From Holophagales bacterium (GTDB lineage: Bacteria; Acidobacteriota; Thermoanaerobaculia; Multivoradales; Multivoraceae): 64,000 bases of DNA. Position 1 is the first letter of the stretch; every line of letters starts with the position of its first letter. Where the stretch lies: positions 1 to 64,000 of the forward strand of contig VXZQ01000005.1 of assembly GCA_009845425.1 (NCBI GenBank). Reading direction: 5' to 3'. The notes under the pieces were generated by a model. That model was not told the DNA's origin. It worked only from the letters and a program-made list of their open reading frames with translations, and searched no databases. Made by a program: the position numbers and the translations under genes. Of the stretch, positions 25,339-34,337 are shown piece by piece.

Positions 25339-26733
25339 ATGACGAGACGACTCAACGCCTTCCTGTTTGGGCTCCTGCTTGTGTCCGCGGTCTGTTTCGC
25401 GGTCCAGGATGCTGCCTCGGTTCCCGACGACGAGGCCATTCGCCGGATCCTGGTGGAGCGGATCGACGAACAGAAGCGGAGCGTCGGCATCGTGGTCGGC
25501 GTTGTCGAACCAGGAGGCCGGCGGGTGGTCGCCCACGGTCAGCTTGCGACCGCCAACCCGACCGAAGTGGATGGCAACACCGTGTTCGAGATCGGCTCGA
25601 TCACCAAGGCGTTCACGGCGATTCTCCTGGCGGACCTGGCGGGGGAGGGCGTGCTGGAGCTCCAGACGCCGGTGCAGCGCCTTCTCGGTCCGGACGTCAC
25701 CGTGCCGACCCGGAACGGCGCGGAGATCACGCTGCTGCACCTGACGACCCACGGCTCCGGACTGCCGCGCATGCCGGACAACTTCCGGCCGGCCGATGGG
25801 GCGAACCCCTACGCCGACTACACGGTCGCCCAGCTCTACGAGTTCCTCGCGTCTCACGAGCTGGGGCGCGACATCGGCGAGGCGGTCGAGTACTCGAATC
25901 TCGGCACCGGTCTCCTCGGACACGCGCTGGCGCTCAGCCAGGAGACGGACTACGAGACCCTGGTGTCCGAACGGCTTCTCAAGCCGCTCGGAATGTCGGA
26001 CACCTCGATCACCTTGTCGCCGTCCCAGCGGGAACGGCTGGCCATTGGCCACAGCGTGCAGCTCCGGCCGGTCGCCAACTGGGATCTTCCGACCCTCGCC
26101 GGTGCCGGAGCGCTGCGCTCGACGGTGAACGACATGTTGACCTTCGCTGAGGCGAATCTCGGCGTGCGCGAGTCGCCGCTTCGGGAGGAGATGGCGGAGA
26201 CCCATCGATCACGCCGTGACTTCTCGGCGCCTGGCATGCGAATCGGCCTCGGCTGGGTCATCCGTAGCGGCCACGGCCGCGACCTCCACTGGCACAACGG
26301 CGGCACCGGCGGCTACCGCTCGTTTGTCGGCTTCGATCTCGAATCGCAGACCGGTGTCGTCGTGCTGTCGAACTCAGGCGACAGCGTCGACGACCTGGGC
26401 TTCCACCTTCTGGAGCAGGGCTACCGGCTCGTCCTGCCTCCGGCGTTCCGGAGCGCCGTAGAGGTCGATCCTGCCGTGTTCGACGACTACGTGGGCCGGT
26501 ATCAGCTTGCCGAGAACGTTGTCTTCACGGTGACCCGGCGGGGTGATCGGCTGTTCGTCCAGCTCACCGGGCAGCCCAGCTTCGAGGTGTTCCCCGAATC
26601 CGAGACGAAGTACTTCTACCGCGTCGTGGACGCGCAGATCACCTTCGGGCGAAGCGCCGACGGCGCCGTCGACCATCTGGTGCTGCACCAGAACGACATG
26701 GATCAGCGGGCCGACCGGCTGACCGACGATTGA
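25339..26733 (+). CDS. Exported serine hydrolase of the class C beta-lactamase/DD-peptidase family
   Basis: A 464-residue protein with a signal peptide (about 1-27). The three active-site elements are clear: Ser87-x-x-Lys90 (GSITKAF), Tyr186-Ser-Asn (VEYSNLG) and HNG (320-322, in place of KTG). HNG/HxG is common in esterase and D-aminopeptidase relatives of AmpC, so a peptidase or esterase role is more likely than beta-lactam hydrolysis. The last ~100 residues form the lipocalin-like C-terminal domain (YVGRYQLAENVVFTVTRRGDRL). GGGGAGAGG precedes the ATG. Its end overlaps the convergent nucleoside hydrolase gene by 31 bases. Confidence 0.86.
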   Translation: MTRRLNAFLFGLLLVSAVCFAVQDAASVPDDEAIRRILVERIDEQKRSVGIVVGVVEPGGRRVVAHGQLATANPTEVDGNTVFEIGSITKAFTAILLADLAGEGVLELQTPVQRLLGPDVTVPTRNGAEITLLHLTTHGSGLPRMPDNFRPADGANPYADYTVAQLYEFLASHELGRDIGEAVEYSNLGTGLLGHALALSQETDYETLVSERLLKPLGMSDTSITLSPSQRERLAIGHSVQLRPVANWDLPTLAGAGALRSTVNDMLTFAEANLGVRESPLREEMAETHRSRRDFSAPGMRIGLGWVIRSGHGRDLHWHNGGTGGYRSFVGFDLESQTGVVVLSNSGDSVDDLGFHLLEQGYRLVLPPAFRSAVEVDPAVFDDYVGRYQLAENVVFTVTRRGDRLFVQLTGQPSFEVFPESETKYFYRVVDAQITFGRSADGAVDHLVLHQNDMDQRADRLTDD

Positions 26734-27662
26734 TACGCGAGAACAGCCTCCACGATCAGTTCCCTGACCGCGTCGACATCCGTGTCCCAGACGATGTCGC
26801 TGACGGCGACGCCGGCTGGGCCGATCGCCTCGATCAGCGCCGGCGGCCGGAGGTCGGCCACGGTCATGCCGCGAGTGACCTCGCCGCGCACCTCGACCGT
26901 GACGGGATGACGCGATCGCTCGAACAGATGGGGATGCGTTGCCGCGATGACGGCGGTCGCGTCGTGCAGAGGAACGACGGACTGGCCGACGAACTGCCGG
27001 AAGCGGTCGCGCAGGAAGTCGGTGACGTCGGCTGCCAGGGCGGCAGCAGGCGTTCCGGCGGCGCGCATCCGCGCGGTCTCTTCGGCGCCGAAGACGACCC
27101 TGTTCGTCACGTCGAGGCCGACCATCGCGACCGAAGCGGCCTTCTCGAAGACGATGGCCGCGGCCTCCGGATCAGCCCAGATGTTGAACTCGGCGACGGA
27201 CGTGATGTTGCCCGCGCCCGCGCTGCCGCCCATGATGGTCAGGCCGGCAAGATGGCGGCGAAGATCGGGATCGCGCCGCAGCGCTAGGGCAACGTTGGTC
27301 AACGGGCCGACGGCCAGAAGATGCAGATCGTCGACGGAGCGGGCGGTATCGCAGAGGTAGGCGACCGCGTCGTCCGAGGCTTCCGACTGCGTGAGGTCGG
27401 GTAGCACCGCGTCGCCCAGGCCGGTTTCACCGTGGATTCGGCTGCCGTCCACCGTGGCGCCTGCCAGAGGCTGCGCCGCACCGCGGTGGACCGGCACGTC
27501 CAGACCGGCGAGTTGCGCGACGACGAGCGCGTTCCGGGTGGTGCGGTTGATCCCGACGTTGCCTGCGACGGTCGTGATCCCGATGAGACCGGCATACCGC
27601 GCCGCGACGAGGATCGCGACCGCGTCGTCAAGACCTGGGTCGCAGTCCAGGATGAGCTTCAT
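26703..27662 (-). CDS. Nucleoside hydrolase (IunH family)
   Basis: Cleaves the N-glycosidic bond of nucleosides to give ribose and base. The 319-residue protein opens with the calcium-binding signature LDCDPGLDDAVA (Asp6, Asp8, Asp12, Asp13) and keeps the later PLHDATAVIAATHP segment whose Asp completes the site. The middle contains the active-site part EFNIWADPEAAAIVFE. No signal peptide, so cytoplasmic salvage. It starts only 3 bases after the stop of the upstream lipoprotein gene and has no clear Shine-Dalgarno sequence, so it is probably translated by coupling. It is the third gene of a likely unit with the PQQ dehydrogenase. Confidence 0.92.
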   Translation of the reverse strand: MKLILDCDPGLDDAVAILVAARYAGLIGITTVAGNVGINRTTRNALVVAQLAGLDVPVHRGAAQPLAGATVDGSRIHGETGLGDAVLPDLTQSEASDDAVAYLCDTARSVDDLHLLAVGPLTNVALALRRDPDLRRHLAGLTIMGGSAGAGNITSVAEFNIWADPEAAAIVFEKAASVAMVGLDVTNRVVFGAEETARMRAAGTPAAALAADVTDFLRDRFRQFVGQSVVPLHDATAVIAATHPHLFERSRHPVTVEVRGEVTRGMTVADLRPPALIEAIGPAGVAVSDIVWDTDVDAVRELIVEAVLAYQSSVSRSAR

Positions 27663-27665
27663 TGT

Positions 27666-28655
27666 CTACAGGAAGCGAAGAACGCCGCCATAGAGCTCAT
27701 CCTCCGTACCGAAACTCAAAGTACTCCCCGCGACGGCCGCCAGCGGACCCGAAAGTGCCTCAATCTTGAAGCCGGGCACTTCTTTCCAAACGTCGATCGT
27801 CTGGTTGATCTGGATCGGGTTCTCCGGGTCAGCGCGAAACACACCGACCTTGTAGATCACGGAATGGAACGGCCCAAGGTCGCCCGGATCTTCGGCGGCC
27901 GCGGCCCATAGCGTGCCCTCGGGATCCACGTAGAGGGCCGAGATATCCCGATTCGTACTCGCGTCAGACCACTGGCCGGGGGCGTTGAGTTCAACTCCCT
28001 GCTTACCCTGAGAAGTGAAGGTCAGAGAGTGGTTCGTGAGGTCAAGCGTTCCCCAACGCAGTCGTCCCGACCGATAACTGTCCGATCCGCCCCGCTCGCC
28101 CAGCACCAGGAGAATCGAATCGTCTCCCGCATGGGTGCACTCCAGCCCCTCGAACTGGTCGCCGTCCTGATTGGGATCGTTGTCGAGAATGAGTGGCAGC
28201 TGAGCAACGCCAAGCACTTTCGCGCTCTCTTCCTGCGCATCCAGTTCGATGTGAAACAGTCGGCCGTACTGGCTTTCCCAGTAGCCTGCTTCGGCAAGAA
28301 GGAAATGGCCGAAACGTGAGGGTACCGCGCAGATCGACTCGAGATCGCTTGATGGTCCGGAAGGATCCATCCAATCGTCGACGCGAACCGGGGAGAACGT
28401 GGGCGCCATACCGGTTTCCATCCGGATGAGAGTCAGCCTGCTTCCGTCCTCGTAGATCAACTCGTCATGGACTGCCAGGAACGCAGAGTCGTCGACTTGA
28501 GCGAGACCGCTGAAGCCGTTCTCGTTGGGAAGAGCGTCGCTAGGTGATGCCGAAGCTGGGGCGCTCTCCTGGGTATGTTGGAGTGTTGTGCAGCTGGCGC
28601 TGGTGATGATCGTCAGTGTGGCAGCGAGGCCGATGGTACTGAGTCTGCTTTGCAT
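27666..28655 (-). CDS. Lipoprotein, probable beta-propeller (function unknown)
   Basis: A 329-residue protein with a lipobox SASC (Cys22). The mature part has repeated beta-strand-rich blocks: GFSGLAQVDDSAFLAVHD, DLESICAVPSRFGHFLLAEAG, QFEGLECTHAGDDSILLVLGERGG and DISALYVDPEGTLWAAAAED. This rhythm, with the E-S-I/E-G-L turns, resembles esterase-like-phytase or SdiA-regulated propeller proteins, but I see no catalytic set I can name. GGAG precedes the ATG by 9 bases. Base use looks less GC-rich than its neighbours, a weak hint of transfer. It sits between the dehydrogenase and nucleoside hydrolase genes on the same strand. Confidence 0.7.
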   Translation of the reverse strand: MQSRLSTIGLAATLTIITSASCTTLQHTQESAPASASPSDALPNENGFSGLAQVDDSAFLAVHDELIYEDGSRLTLIRMETGMAPTFSPVRVDDWMDPSGPSSDLESICAVPSRFGHFLLAEAGYWESQYGRLFHIELDAQEESAKVLGVAQLPLILDNDPNQDGDQFEGLECTHAGDDSILLVLGERGGSDSYRSGRLRWGTLDLTNHSLTFTSQGKQGVELNAPGQWSDASTNRDISALYVDPEGTLWAAAAEDPGDLGPFHSVIYKVGVFRADPENPIQINQTIDVWKEVPGFKIEALSGPLAAVAGSTLSFGTEDELYGGVLRFL

Positions 28656-28697
28656 GGGTATGTCTCCAGGGGAAGGGAAAACCGGAGGCAGGAACTA

Positions 28698-30821
28698 CTA
28701 CTGGGCGTCCCGCAGCTCCAGCGCCTTCGAGATGACGAACTGGTGGATCGCGGTCGTCGCCTCCTCGTCGAAGAGCTCGGCGTAGCCGGGCATGCCGAGC
28801 GGTAGCAGGCCGTCCTGGACGATGGCCATGAAGTCCGCGTGGACCTCCGGCGACATCCGGCGCAGCTCGGGGGAGGCGGCGGCGACGATCGACGTCTGGC
28901 CGAGTCCGCGGTGGCAGAGCGCACAGTGCTCGTGGTAGAGGGTGTTGCCGCGTTCGATCGTCTCCGCGTCGGCGACGAGGGGCGGCAGCTCGGGTATGGA
29001 GTAGTCCCGCTCGGGCGGCTCTGCCAGGGTGGCTCCTCCGTCCAGCGAGAAGATGAGCAACTCGCCTGGCCGGTCGTACCGGGTGCTGCCGCTAACCATC
29101 GTGGCGACGTACTGCGTGCCGTCCTCCATGTAGCTGATGATCGACGAGGAGAACTGGCCGTAGGCGTCGAACTCCCAGATCTTCTCGCCCGTGTCCTTGT
29201 CGTACGCGTTGAAGTCGCCGCTGCCGCCGCCGTGGAACAGCACGCCGGTGGTCGTCGCGAGAACGCCGCCGTTGAAGGTTGAGGGCAATCGGCTTTCCCA
29301 CACCTTTTCGCCGGACAGGGGGTCGAAGGCGACCAGGAAGCCCCTGTTCTCGGGTTGCGGCCCGGCTTCCTGCTCCAGTTTGCTGCGGTAGGCGCCGACG
29401 GCGACGCCGAGGCTCAGTCCCCACGGCCGGATCGTGTACGTGCCTGTCTCCACGAACTCCTCGGGCAGGGCGTAGAAGTTCGCGTAGTCGTGGTAATAGA
29501 AGTACATGACTCCCTTGTCCTCGTCCCAGGACATGGGCTCCCAGTTGTGCGCGCCTGCGTTCGCGGGCGTGATCCACTGCGGCTTCTCCTCGAAGACCAC
29601 ATCCATGTTCTCTATTGGACGCCCGGTCTCCATGTCGACGTGGGTCGCCCAGTCGATCCTGTCGGTGTAGGGATGGGCGCGCAGTAACTCGCCCGTCTCG
29701 CGGTCGATCACGTAGAAGAAGCCGTTCTTCGGCGCCTGGAGCAGGACCTTGCGCTCGACGCCGTCGACCGTCATTTCGCCGAGCGCGATGTCCATCGCCG
29801 AGCTGTAGTCCCAGTTGTCGCCAGGAACCGTCTGGTAGTACCACTTCATCTCGGCGGTGTCCGCGTCGACCGCGACGATCGCGGTCAGGAAGAGGTCGTC
29901 GCCGCCTCCGGGTGAGCGGACCTGGCGAGACCAGGGGGCGCCGTTGCCGACCCCGATGTAGAGCAGGTTCAGCTCCTCGTCGTAGACGAGGGAGTTCCAG
30001 GCGGTGCCGCCGCCGCCCATCTTCCACCACTCGCCGCCCCAGGTCTTGGCCGCCATCTCCATCTCGGGGTGCTCGAAGGGTTTGGACGGGTCGCCCGGCA
30101 CGAGGTAGAAGCGCCAGGCGAGCTCGCCGGTCTCGGCGTCGTAGGCGGAGACGTAGCCGCGTCGCTTGCCGCTCTCCGAGCTGCCCTGGCCGATGAACAC
30201 CTTGCCCGCCGCGGCGCGGGGAGCGCCCGTGATATTGAAGCGGCCGAGCGCCGAGGGATGCCAGGTGTCGACGTCCCAGACCTCCTCGCCGGTCGCCGCG
30301 TCGACCGCCACCAGCCGGCCGTCGAACAGGGCGACGTAGACCTTGCCCCTGTAGACCGCGACGCCGCGGTTCGCCACGCCGCCGCAGCAGGAGTACTTCA
30401 CGTAGGTGCGGTCCGTCTGCGGGTCGTGGGTCCAGATCTCCTCGCCGGTGGCGGGGTCGAGCGCATAGATCACGCCCCAGCCGTTCGTCGCGTACATCAC
30501 CCCGTCGACGACCAGCGGCGTGCCCTGCATCCGCTCGGAGCGGCCGCCGATCGGCTTGGACCAGGCGAGCTTCAGGTCCCCGACGTTCTCGCGCGTGATC
30601 TGGTCGAGGGTGGAGAAGCGCTGCTCCTTGTAGGTCTGGCCGTAGGTCAGCCAGCTCCCGGGCTCGTCTTCGGCCGCGCGCATGATGCGCTCGTCGTCGA
30701 CGTTGCCTGCCGTCGGTGCGGCCGCGTCGCCGTCGCCGCCGCCACCGCAGGCGGCTGCCAGCAGGAGAAGGAGAACGGGGGCGCACGCTGCCCACCGTGA
30801 CGTTGCGGTCGCTTCGCTCAT
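28698..30821 (-). CDS. PQQ-dependent alcohol dehydrogenase (quinohemoprotein) with C-terminal cytochrome c
   Basis: Oxidises alcohols in the periplasm with PQQ and passes electrons through its own heme. 707 residues: lipobox LAAAC (Cys25), an eight-bladed PQQ propeller (about 45-610) with the vicinal disulfide Cys145-Cys146 (KYSCCGG) and the conserved PGDNWDYSSAMDI, then a cytochrome c domain with CALCH (633-637) and axial Met677 (LGMPGYAE). ATG 30821 is preferred over an upstream frame extension because GAGGAA lies 8 bases before it and the signal peptide follows. No pqq biosynthesis genes are in the window. Confidence 0.92.
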   Translation of the reverse strand: MSEATATSRWAACAPVLLLLLAAACGGGGDGDAAAPTAGNVDDERIMRAAEDEPGSWLTYGQTYKEQRFSTLDQITRENVGDLKLAWSKPIGGRSERMQGTPLVVDGVMYATNGWGVIYALDPATGEEIWTHDPQTDRTYVKYSCCGGVANRGVAVYRGKVYVALFDGRLVAVDAATGEEVWDVDTWHPSALGRFNITGAPRAAAGKVFIGQGSSESGKRRGYVSAYDAETGELAWRFYLVPGDPSKPFEHPEMEMAAKTWGGEWWKMGGGGTAWNSLVYDEELNLLYIGVGNGAPWSRQVRSPGGGDDLFLTAIVAVDADTAEMKWYYQTVPGDNWDYSSAMDIALGEMTVDGVERKVLLQAPKNGFFYVIDRETGELLRAHPYTDRIDWATHVDMETGRPIENMDVVFEEKPQWITPANAGAHNWEPMSWDEDKGVMYFYYHDYANFYALPEEFVETGTYTIRPWGLSLGVAVGAYRSKLEQEAGPQPENRGFLVAFDPLSGEKVWESRLPSTFNGGVLATTTGVLFHGGGSGDFNAYDKDTGEKIWEFDAYGQFSSSIISYMEDGTQYVATMVSGSTRYDRPGELLIFSLDGGATLAEPPERDYSIPELPPLVADAETIERGNTLYHEHCALCHRGLGQTSIVAAASPELRRMSPEVHADFMAIVQDGLLPLGMPGYAELFDEEATTAIHQFVISKALELRDAQ

Positions 30822-30849
30822 CTTGAAGTTCCTCAGAGGTTCGCCGGGC

Positions 30850-30878
30850 AACCTAAGCGTCCGAGGTCGGTGTGTCAA
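30850..30878 (-). promoter_or_regulatory. Sigma70-type promoter of the PQQ dehydrogenase unit
   Basis: Minus strand: -35 TTGACA (878-873), a 17-base spacer and -10 TAGGTT (855-850). The predicted start near 843 leaves a ~22-base leader containing the GAGGAA Shine-Dalgarno sequence before ATG 30821. It lies in the 106-base divergent region shared with the S9 peptidase gene. Confidence 0.55.
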
Positions 30879-30927
30879 CGGGTGGACAGGTCGATCGCGG
30901 TCGACGACTTCGGAGAGAATCTACGTT

Positions 30928-33291
30928 ATGGCGATGTTCCCACTGTGCGGGATGCTGGTGGCGACGCTCTCCGTGGCCGCTGCCGCGCAGCAGCCGAATC
31001 CGCCCGAGCCGCTGCCCCTGGAACTCGTGGTTTCCCTGCGCGGCCACAACGGCCGGTCTCCGATCGACCTTTCGCCTGACGGCCGCTGGGTTGCCCACAC
31101 GATCCAGACGAAGGACACGTTGGCTCGTGACAGCCTCCACTACTCAGCGACCGGCGTGCCGTTTGCCGAGGGCGACTCGCGGATGGAGGCGACGGTCACG
31201 GAGATTGCGACGGGCGAGTCCATACGCCTCGGCGAGGCGGGCGCATCGAGCTGGGCCCCGACCTGGTCGCCGGGCGGGGATCGTGTGGCCTTCTACTCCG
31301 ATGCCGTCGGTGAGGCCGAGCTCTGGATCTGGAATCTTGACGAGAGGCGTGCCCGGAGGGTCTCGGGAATCGCCGTGCGGCCGTTCTTCGGCTTCGAGAA
31401 GCCACGGTTTAGTCCGGACGGGCTGCGCGTTCTGGTGAAAGCGGTGCCCCAAGGCATGACGATCGGGGAGATGAACGCGCTCGGCATCCAGCCAACGGCT
31501 GGGACGCTCGGCTTTCCGGATGCCGAGCCGGGTGAGGCTTCGGTCCTGGTGCGGACCGCGGGCATGCCGCACACCGCCGGCCAGGAGGCTCCCGCCAAGG
31601 AGCTCGATCTCCAGGAACAGTGGGTGCGTGACAAACGGGTCGATCTGGCGATCGTCGAGGCGGAGAGTGGGGGAGTACGACGCCTTGCCACCGACGCGCT
31701 AGTGCGCGACTACGGTTTCTCGCCCGATGGGAGGTCTGTCGCCTGGACGGTGCTCGCAGGGTTCGAGAAGAACACCCAGCAGCCGAACTTCGACCTCGTC
31801 GTCTCCGACCTGGCTGGCGGTACACCGACGACCGTGGCCGCGGATGTCCGGATGTCCTACGGCATCGAGTGGAGTTGGGCGCCGGACGGCCATCGGATCG
31901 CGTGGTTCCCCAGCGGCCGGCAGGCAGCGTCGGCGGAAGGCGAAGAGGTGGAGCGCGTGGTCGTGGTCGACACGCGCACCGGCTCGCGGACGGCGATTGG
32001 CAGGGGCGCGCCGAGCCTTGCTTCAGGCGAGGGCGAGGTTCCGCCGCTCTGGAGCGCCGACGGCATGGCGATCTACGGCCTCGGCGCCGGCGAACTCTGG
32101 CGGATCGACGTCGATTCTGGCGTGGGGCGCCGTCTGAGCGCGGTTGCCGAGTGGCGGATGCGGGCAATCGTGTCGGCAGACGATCGCACGGTCTGGACGA
32201 CTGGCGGGGGGGAAACGGTCTGGGTCGTCGGCCGCGAGCGGTCGGGGGAGACGGCTGGCTTCCACAGCGTCGACATCGCCACCGGCGAGGCGCGGCTCGC
32301 GTTCAGCGAGCCGAAGGACTACGCGGCCGTCTTCAATCTCGACGCCAGCGACGCGACCGGCGCGATCGCCTTCGTCGCCTCGGACCAGCAGCACACCCGG
32401 GACGTCTGGACGCTGGATACGGCTGTGGGCGCCGTCGGCCGCGCGACGCGAATCAACGAGGGATTGGCCGGGTACGAACTCGCGAGCTCCCGCGTCATCC
32501 GCTGGCGGAGCCTGGACGGTCAGGACCTGGGCGGCACGCTGCTGCTGCCGCCCGGCTACCGCGAAGGGGACCGCCCTCCGCTCGTCGCATGGGTCTACGG
32601 CGGCTCGATGGGTTCCGTGGCGGTCCGCCGGTTCGGGATTATGGGCGCCAGCCTTCCGGCCTTCAACATGCATGTGCTCGCCACCCGCGGCTACGCGGTG
32701 CTCTTTCCGGACACGCCGCTCAACGTCGGATCTCCGATGAGCGACCTGATGAGCACGTTGATGCCCGGCGTGAACGCCGCGATCGACCAGGGCTTCGCCG
32801 ATCCGGAGCGGCTCGCGATCATGGGGCAGAGCTACGGCTCCTACAGCACGCTGGCGATCATCACGCAGACGACGCGCTTCAAGGCGGCCGTGATCACCGC
32901 CGCGGTTCTGCACCCGGACCTCTTCGCCCATTATCTCGGAGGAAACATCGGCTACTACGAGCAGGGCCAGGGCCGCATGGGCGGTTCGATCTGGGAGCAG
33001 CGGGATCGGTACTTCGAGAACTCACCGTTGTTCCGCTTCGACCGGATCGAGACACCGCTCCTGATCGGACAGGGCGAGAATGACGGTGATCTGACGGCGT
33101 CAGATGCCATCTTCAACGCCCTGGAACGGCTGGAGAAGCCGGTCGAGTACCGCCTATACGAAGGCGAGGGGCACGTCATCTCGCAGCGGGCCAACGTGCT
33201 CGACTTCTGGCAGCGCCGGCTCGAGTTCCTGGCCGAGCACCTCGATCTCAGGACCGATGAAAGCGGGCGGGTGTTCGCGGCCCGCCCGTAG
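30928..33291 (+). CDS. Secreted prolyl oligopeptidase-family (S9) peptidase
   Basis: A 787-residue protein. After the signal peptide (about 1-22, ending AAAAQQ) comes an N-terminal propeller (LSPDGRWVAHT, FSPDGRSVAWT and similar TolB-like repeats), then an alpha/beta hydrolase domain in about the last 260 residues. The catalytic triad is Ser635 (GQSYGSY), Asp719 (GENDGD) and His749 (GEGHVIS), the S9 order. The ATG at 30928 has GGAGAG about 10 bases before it; the frame is open upstream but overlaps the divergent gene. It probably degrades short peptides in the periplasm. It converges on the esterase gene with only 12 bases between. Confidence 0.88.
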   Translation: MAMFPLCGMLVATLSVAAAAQQPNPPEPLPLELVVSLRGHNGRSPIDLSPDGRWVAHTIQTKDTLARDSLHYSATGVPFAEGDSRMEATVTEIATGESIRLGEAGASSWAPTWSPGGDRVAFYSDAVGEAELWIWNLDERRARRVSGIAVRPFFGFEKPRFSPDGLRVLVKAVPQGMTIGEMNALGIQPTAGTLGFPDAEPGEASVLVRTAGMPHTAGQEAPAKELDLQEQWVRDKRVDLAIVEAESGGVRRLATDALVRDYGFSPDGRSVAWTVLAGFEKNTQQPNFDLVVSDLAGGTPTTVAADVRMSYGIEWSWAPDGHRIAWFPSGRQAASAEGEEVERVVVVDTRTGSRTAIGRGAPSLASGEGEVPPLWSADGMAIYGLGAGELWRIDVDSGVGRRLSAVAEWRMRAIVSADDRTVWTTGGGETVWVVGRERSGETAGFHSVDIATGEARLAFSEPKDYAAVFNLDASDATGAIAFVASDQQHTRDVWTLDTAVGAVGRATRINEGLAGYELASSRVIRWRSLDGQDLGGTLLLPPGYREGDRPPLVAWVYGGSMGSVAVRRFGIMGASLPAFNMHVLATRGYAVLFPDTPLNVGSPMSDLMSTLMPGVNAAIDQGFADPERLAIMGQSYGSYSTLAIITQTTRFKAAVITAAVLHPDLFAHYLGGNIGYYEQGQGRMGGSIWEQRDRYFENSPLFRFDRIETPLLIGQGENDGDLTASDAIFNALERLEKPVEYRLYEGEGHVISQRANVLDFWQRRLEFLAEHLDLRTDESGRVFAARP

Positions 33292-33303
33292 CGCAGCGTC
33301 GTC

Positions 33304-34296
33304 TCAGCCGTCGATCAGCTTCTTGTCGATCTCGTAGTGGTCGGCTTCTTCCAGTCCCCGTTTCAACTGGTCGAGCCGTCCACGGGCGGCTTCGACCGCC
33401 GGGTCGGGCCCGGGATCGGCCACCGTTCCGGCCAGGAAGAGGTAAGCCTGTTCCGTGCGGGGCCGGAGGGTCCTGCCGACGTGGTCGGCACCGTAGTAGA
33501 GCCGGTACTCGTGGCGAATCCGCTGATCCCAAAGAACCTGGTGAAGGAACTCGGTGCCCTCGTAGAGCCAGAGCATGTCCTCGTCGCCGGCTTCCAGGAA
33601 GATCCGGAGGCCCGACTCGCGTAGGGCGGCACCCTGTTGGCGGGCGATCGTGGCCGGGTTGTTCGCGTTCCAGTACTCGCGGTCCACCGGTTTACCGTAG
33701 ATCGACTCCATCAAGTCGTCGGCGCGCCAGAACCGATGCTTGGGGCGCATGTCGTTCCAGTCGTGGATCGGGGCGATTGCCGGTTCCAGGGCGGCGACCG
33801 CGCCGAAGATGTCTGGGTGCTTGAAGGCGAGCCGCAGCGAGCCCATGCCGCCCATCGAGACGCCGGTGACCAGGGTGCCGCGCTGGTCCTTGCGTAAGTT
33901 GTAGGTCTCCCGGAGGTGAGCGAGGAACGGGCCGATCAGGAAGGACTCCCATTTCTGTGAGCCGTCCTGGTAGTCCATGTAGAAGCACCGCGGCGTCACA
34001 CTAGGTGTGACGATGACCATTGGCGGCAACGTTCCGGCCTCCCACATCGCGGCGAACTGCGGCTGCTGGCCCTGCAACTGGTCGCGGCTGCCGCCGCCGC
34101 CGTGGAGATGGAGAACCAGGGGAAGGGGTTCATCCAGGTCGTCGTAGCCGGGCGGTAGCAGGGCGTAGTACTCGACCGGTCCGGGGACGAGGTCGGAGTC
34201 GAGGCTGGCGTCGACGAGTCGAGCGGACTGAGCGCTGGCCGAAGCCGCGAACAGCAGGCAGGCGGCGGTTGCGAAGAGGTGTCGGGCGGAGTTCAT
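33304..34296 (-). CDS. Secreted esterase (Esterase D/PF00756-like)
   Basis: A 330-residue protein with a signal peptide (about 1-22, ASASAQ). The esterase core has the oxyanion-region HLHGGGGS (63-70), the nucleophile GVSMGGMGS (Ser147), an Asp in LEAGDEDMLWLYEGTE and a His in GADHVGR. The pattern YALLPPGYDD ... PLVLHLHGGGG is typical of the putative-esterase family that includes acetyl xylan, feruloyl and S-formylglutathione hydrolases. Export favours a carbohydrate-ester or similar extracellular substrate. AGGAAG lies 8 bases before the ATG. The upstream DUF3604 gene is on the same strand 41 bases away. Confidence 0.85.
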   Translation of the reverse strand: MNSARHLFATAACLLFAASASAQSARLVDASLDSDLVPGPVEYYALLPPGYDDLDEPLPLVLHLHGGGGSRDQLQGQQPQFAAMWEAGTLPPMVIVTPSVTPRCFYMDYQDGSQKWESFLIGPFLAHLRETYNLRKDQRGTLVTGVSMGGMGSLRLAFKHPDIFGAVAALEPAIAPIHDWNDMRPKHRFWRADDLMESIYGKPVDREYWNANNPATIARQQGAALRESGLRIFLEAGDEDMLWLYEGTEFLHQVLWDQRIRHEYRLYYGADHVGRTLRPRTEQAYLFLAGTVADPGPDPAVEAARGRLDQLKRGLEEADHYEIDKKLIDG

Positions 34297-34337
34297 GGCA
34301 GCGCTTCCTGGGTTGGGTTCGTGGCGCTTGCGAGACG

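Noticed and set aside
25339..26733. True beta-lactamase resistance gene
   Set aside because: HNG replaces KTG and a lipocalin-like C-terminal domain is present, which fits esterase/peptidase relatives better.
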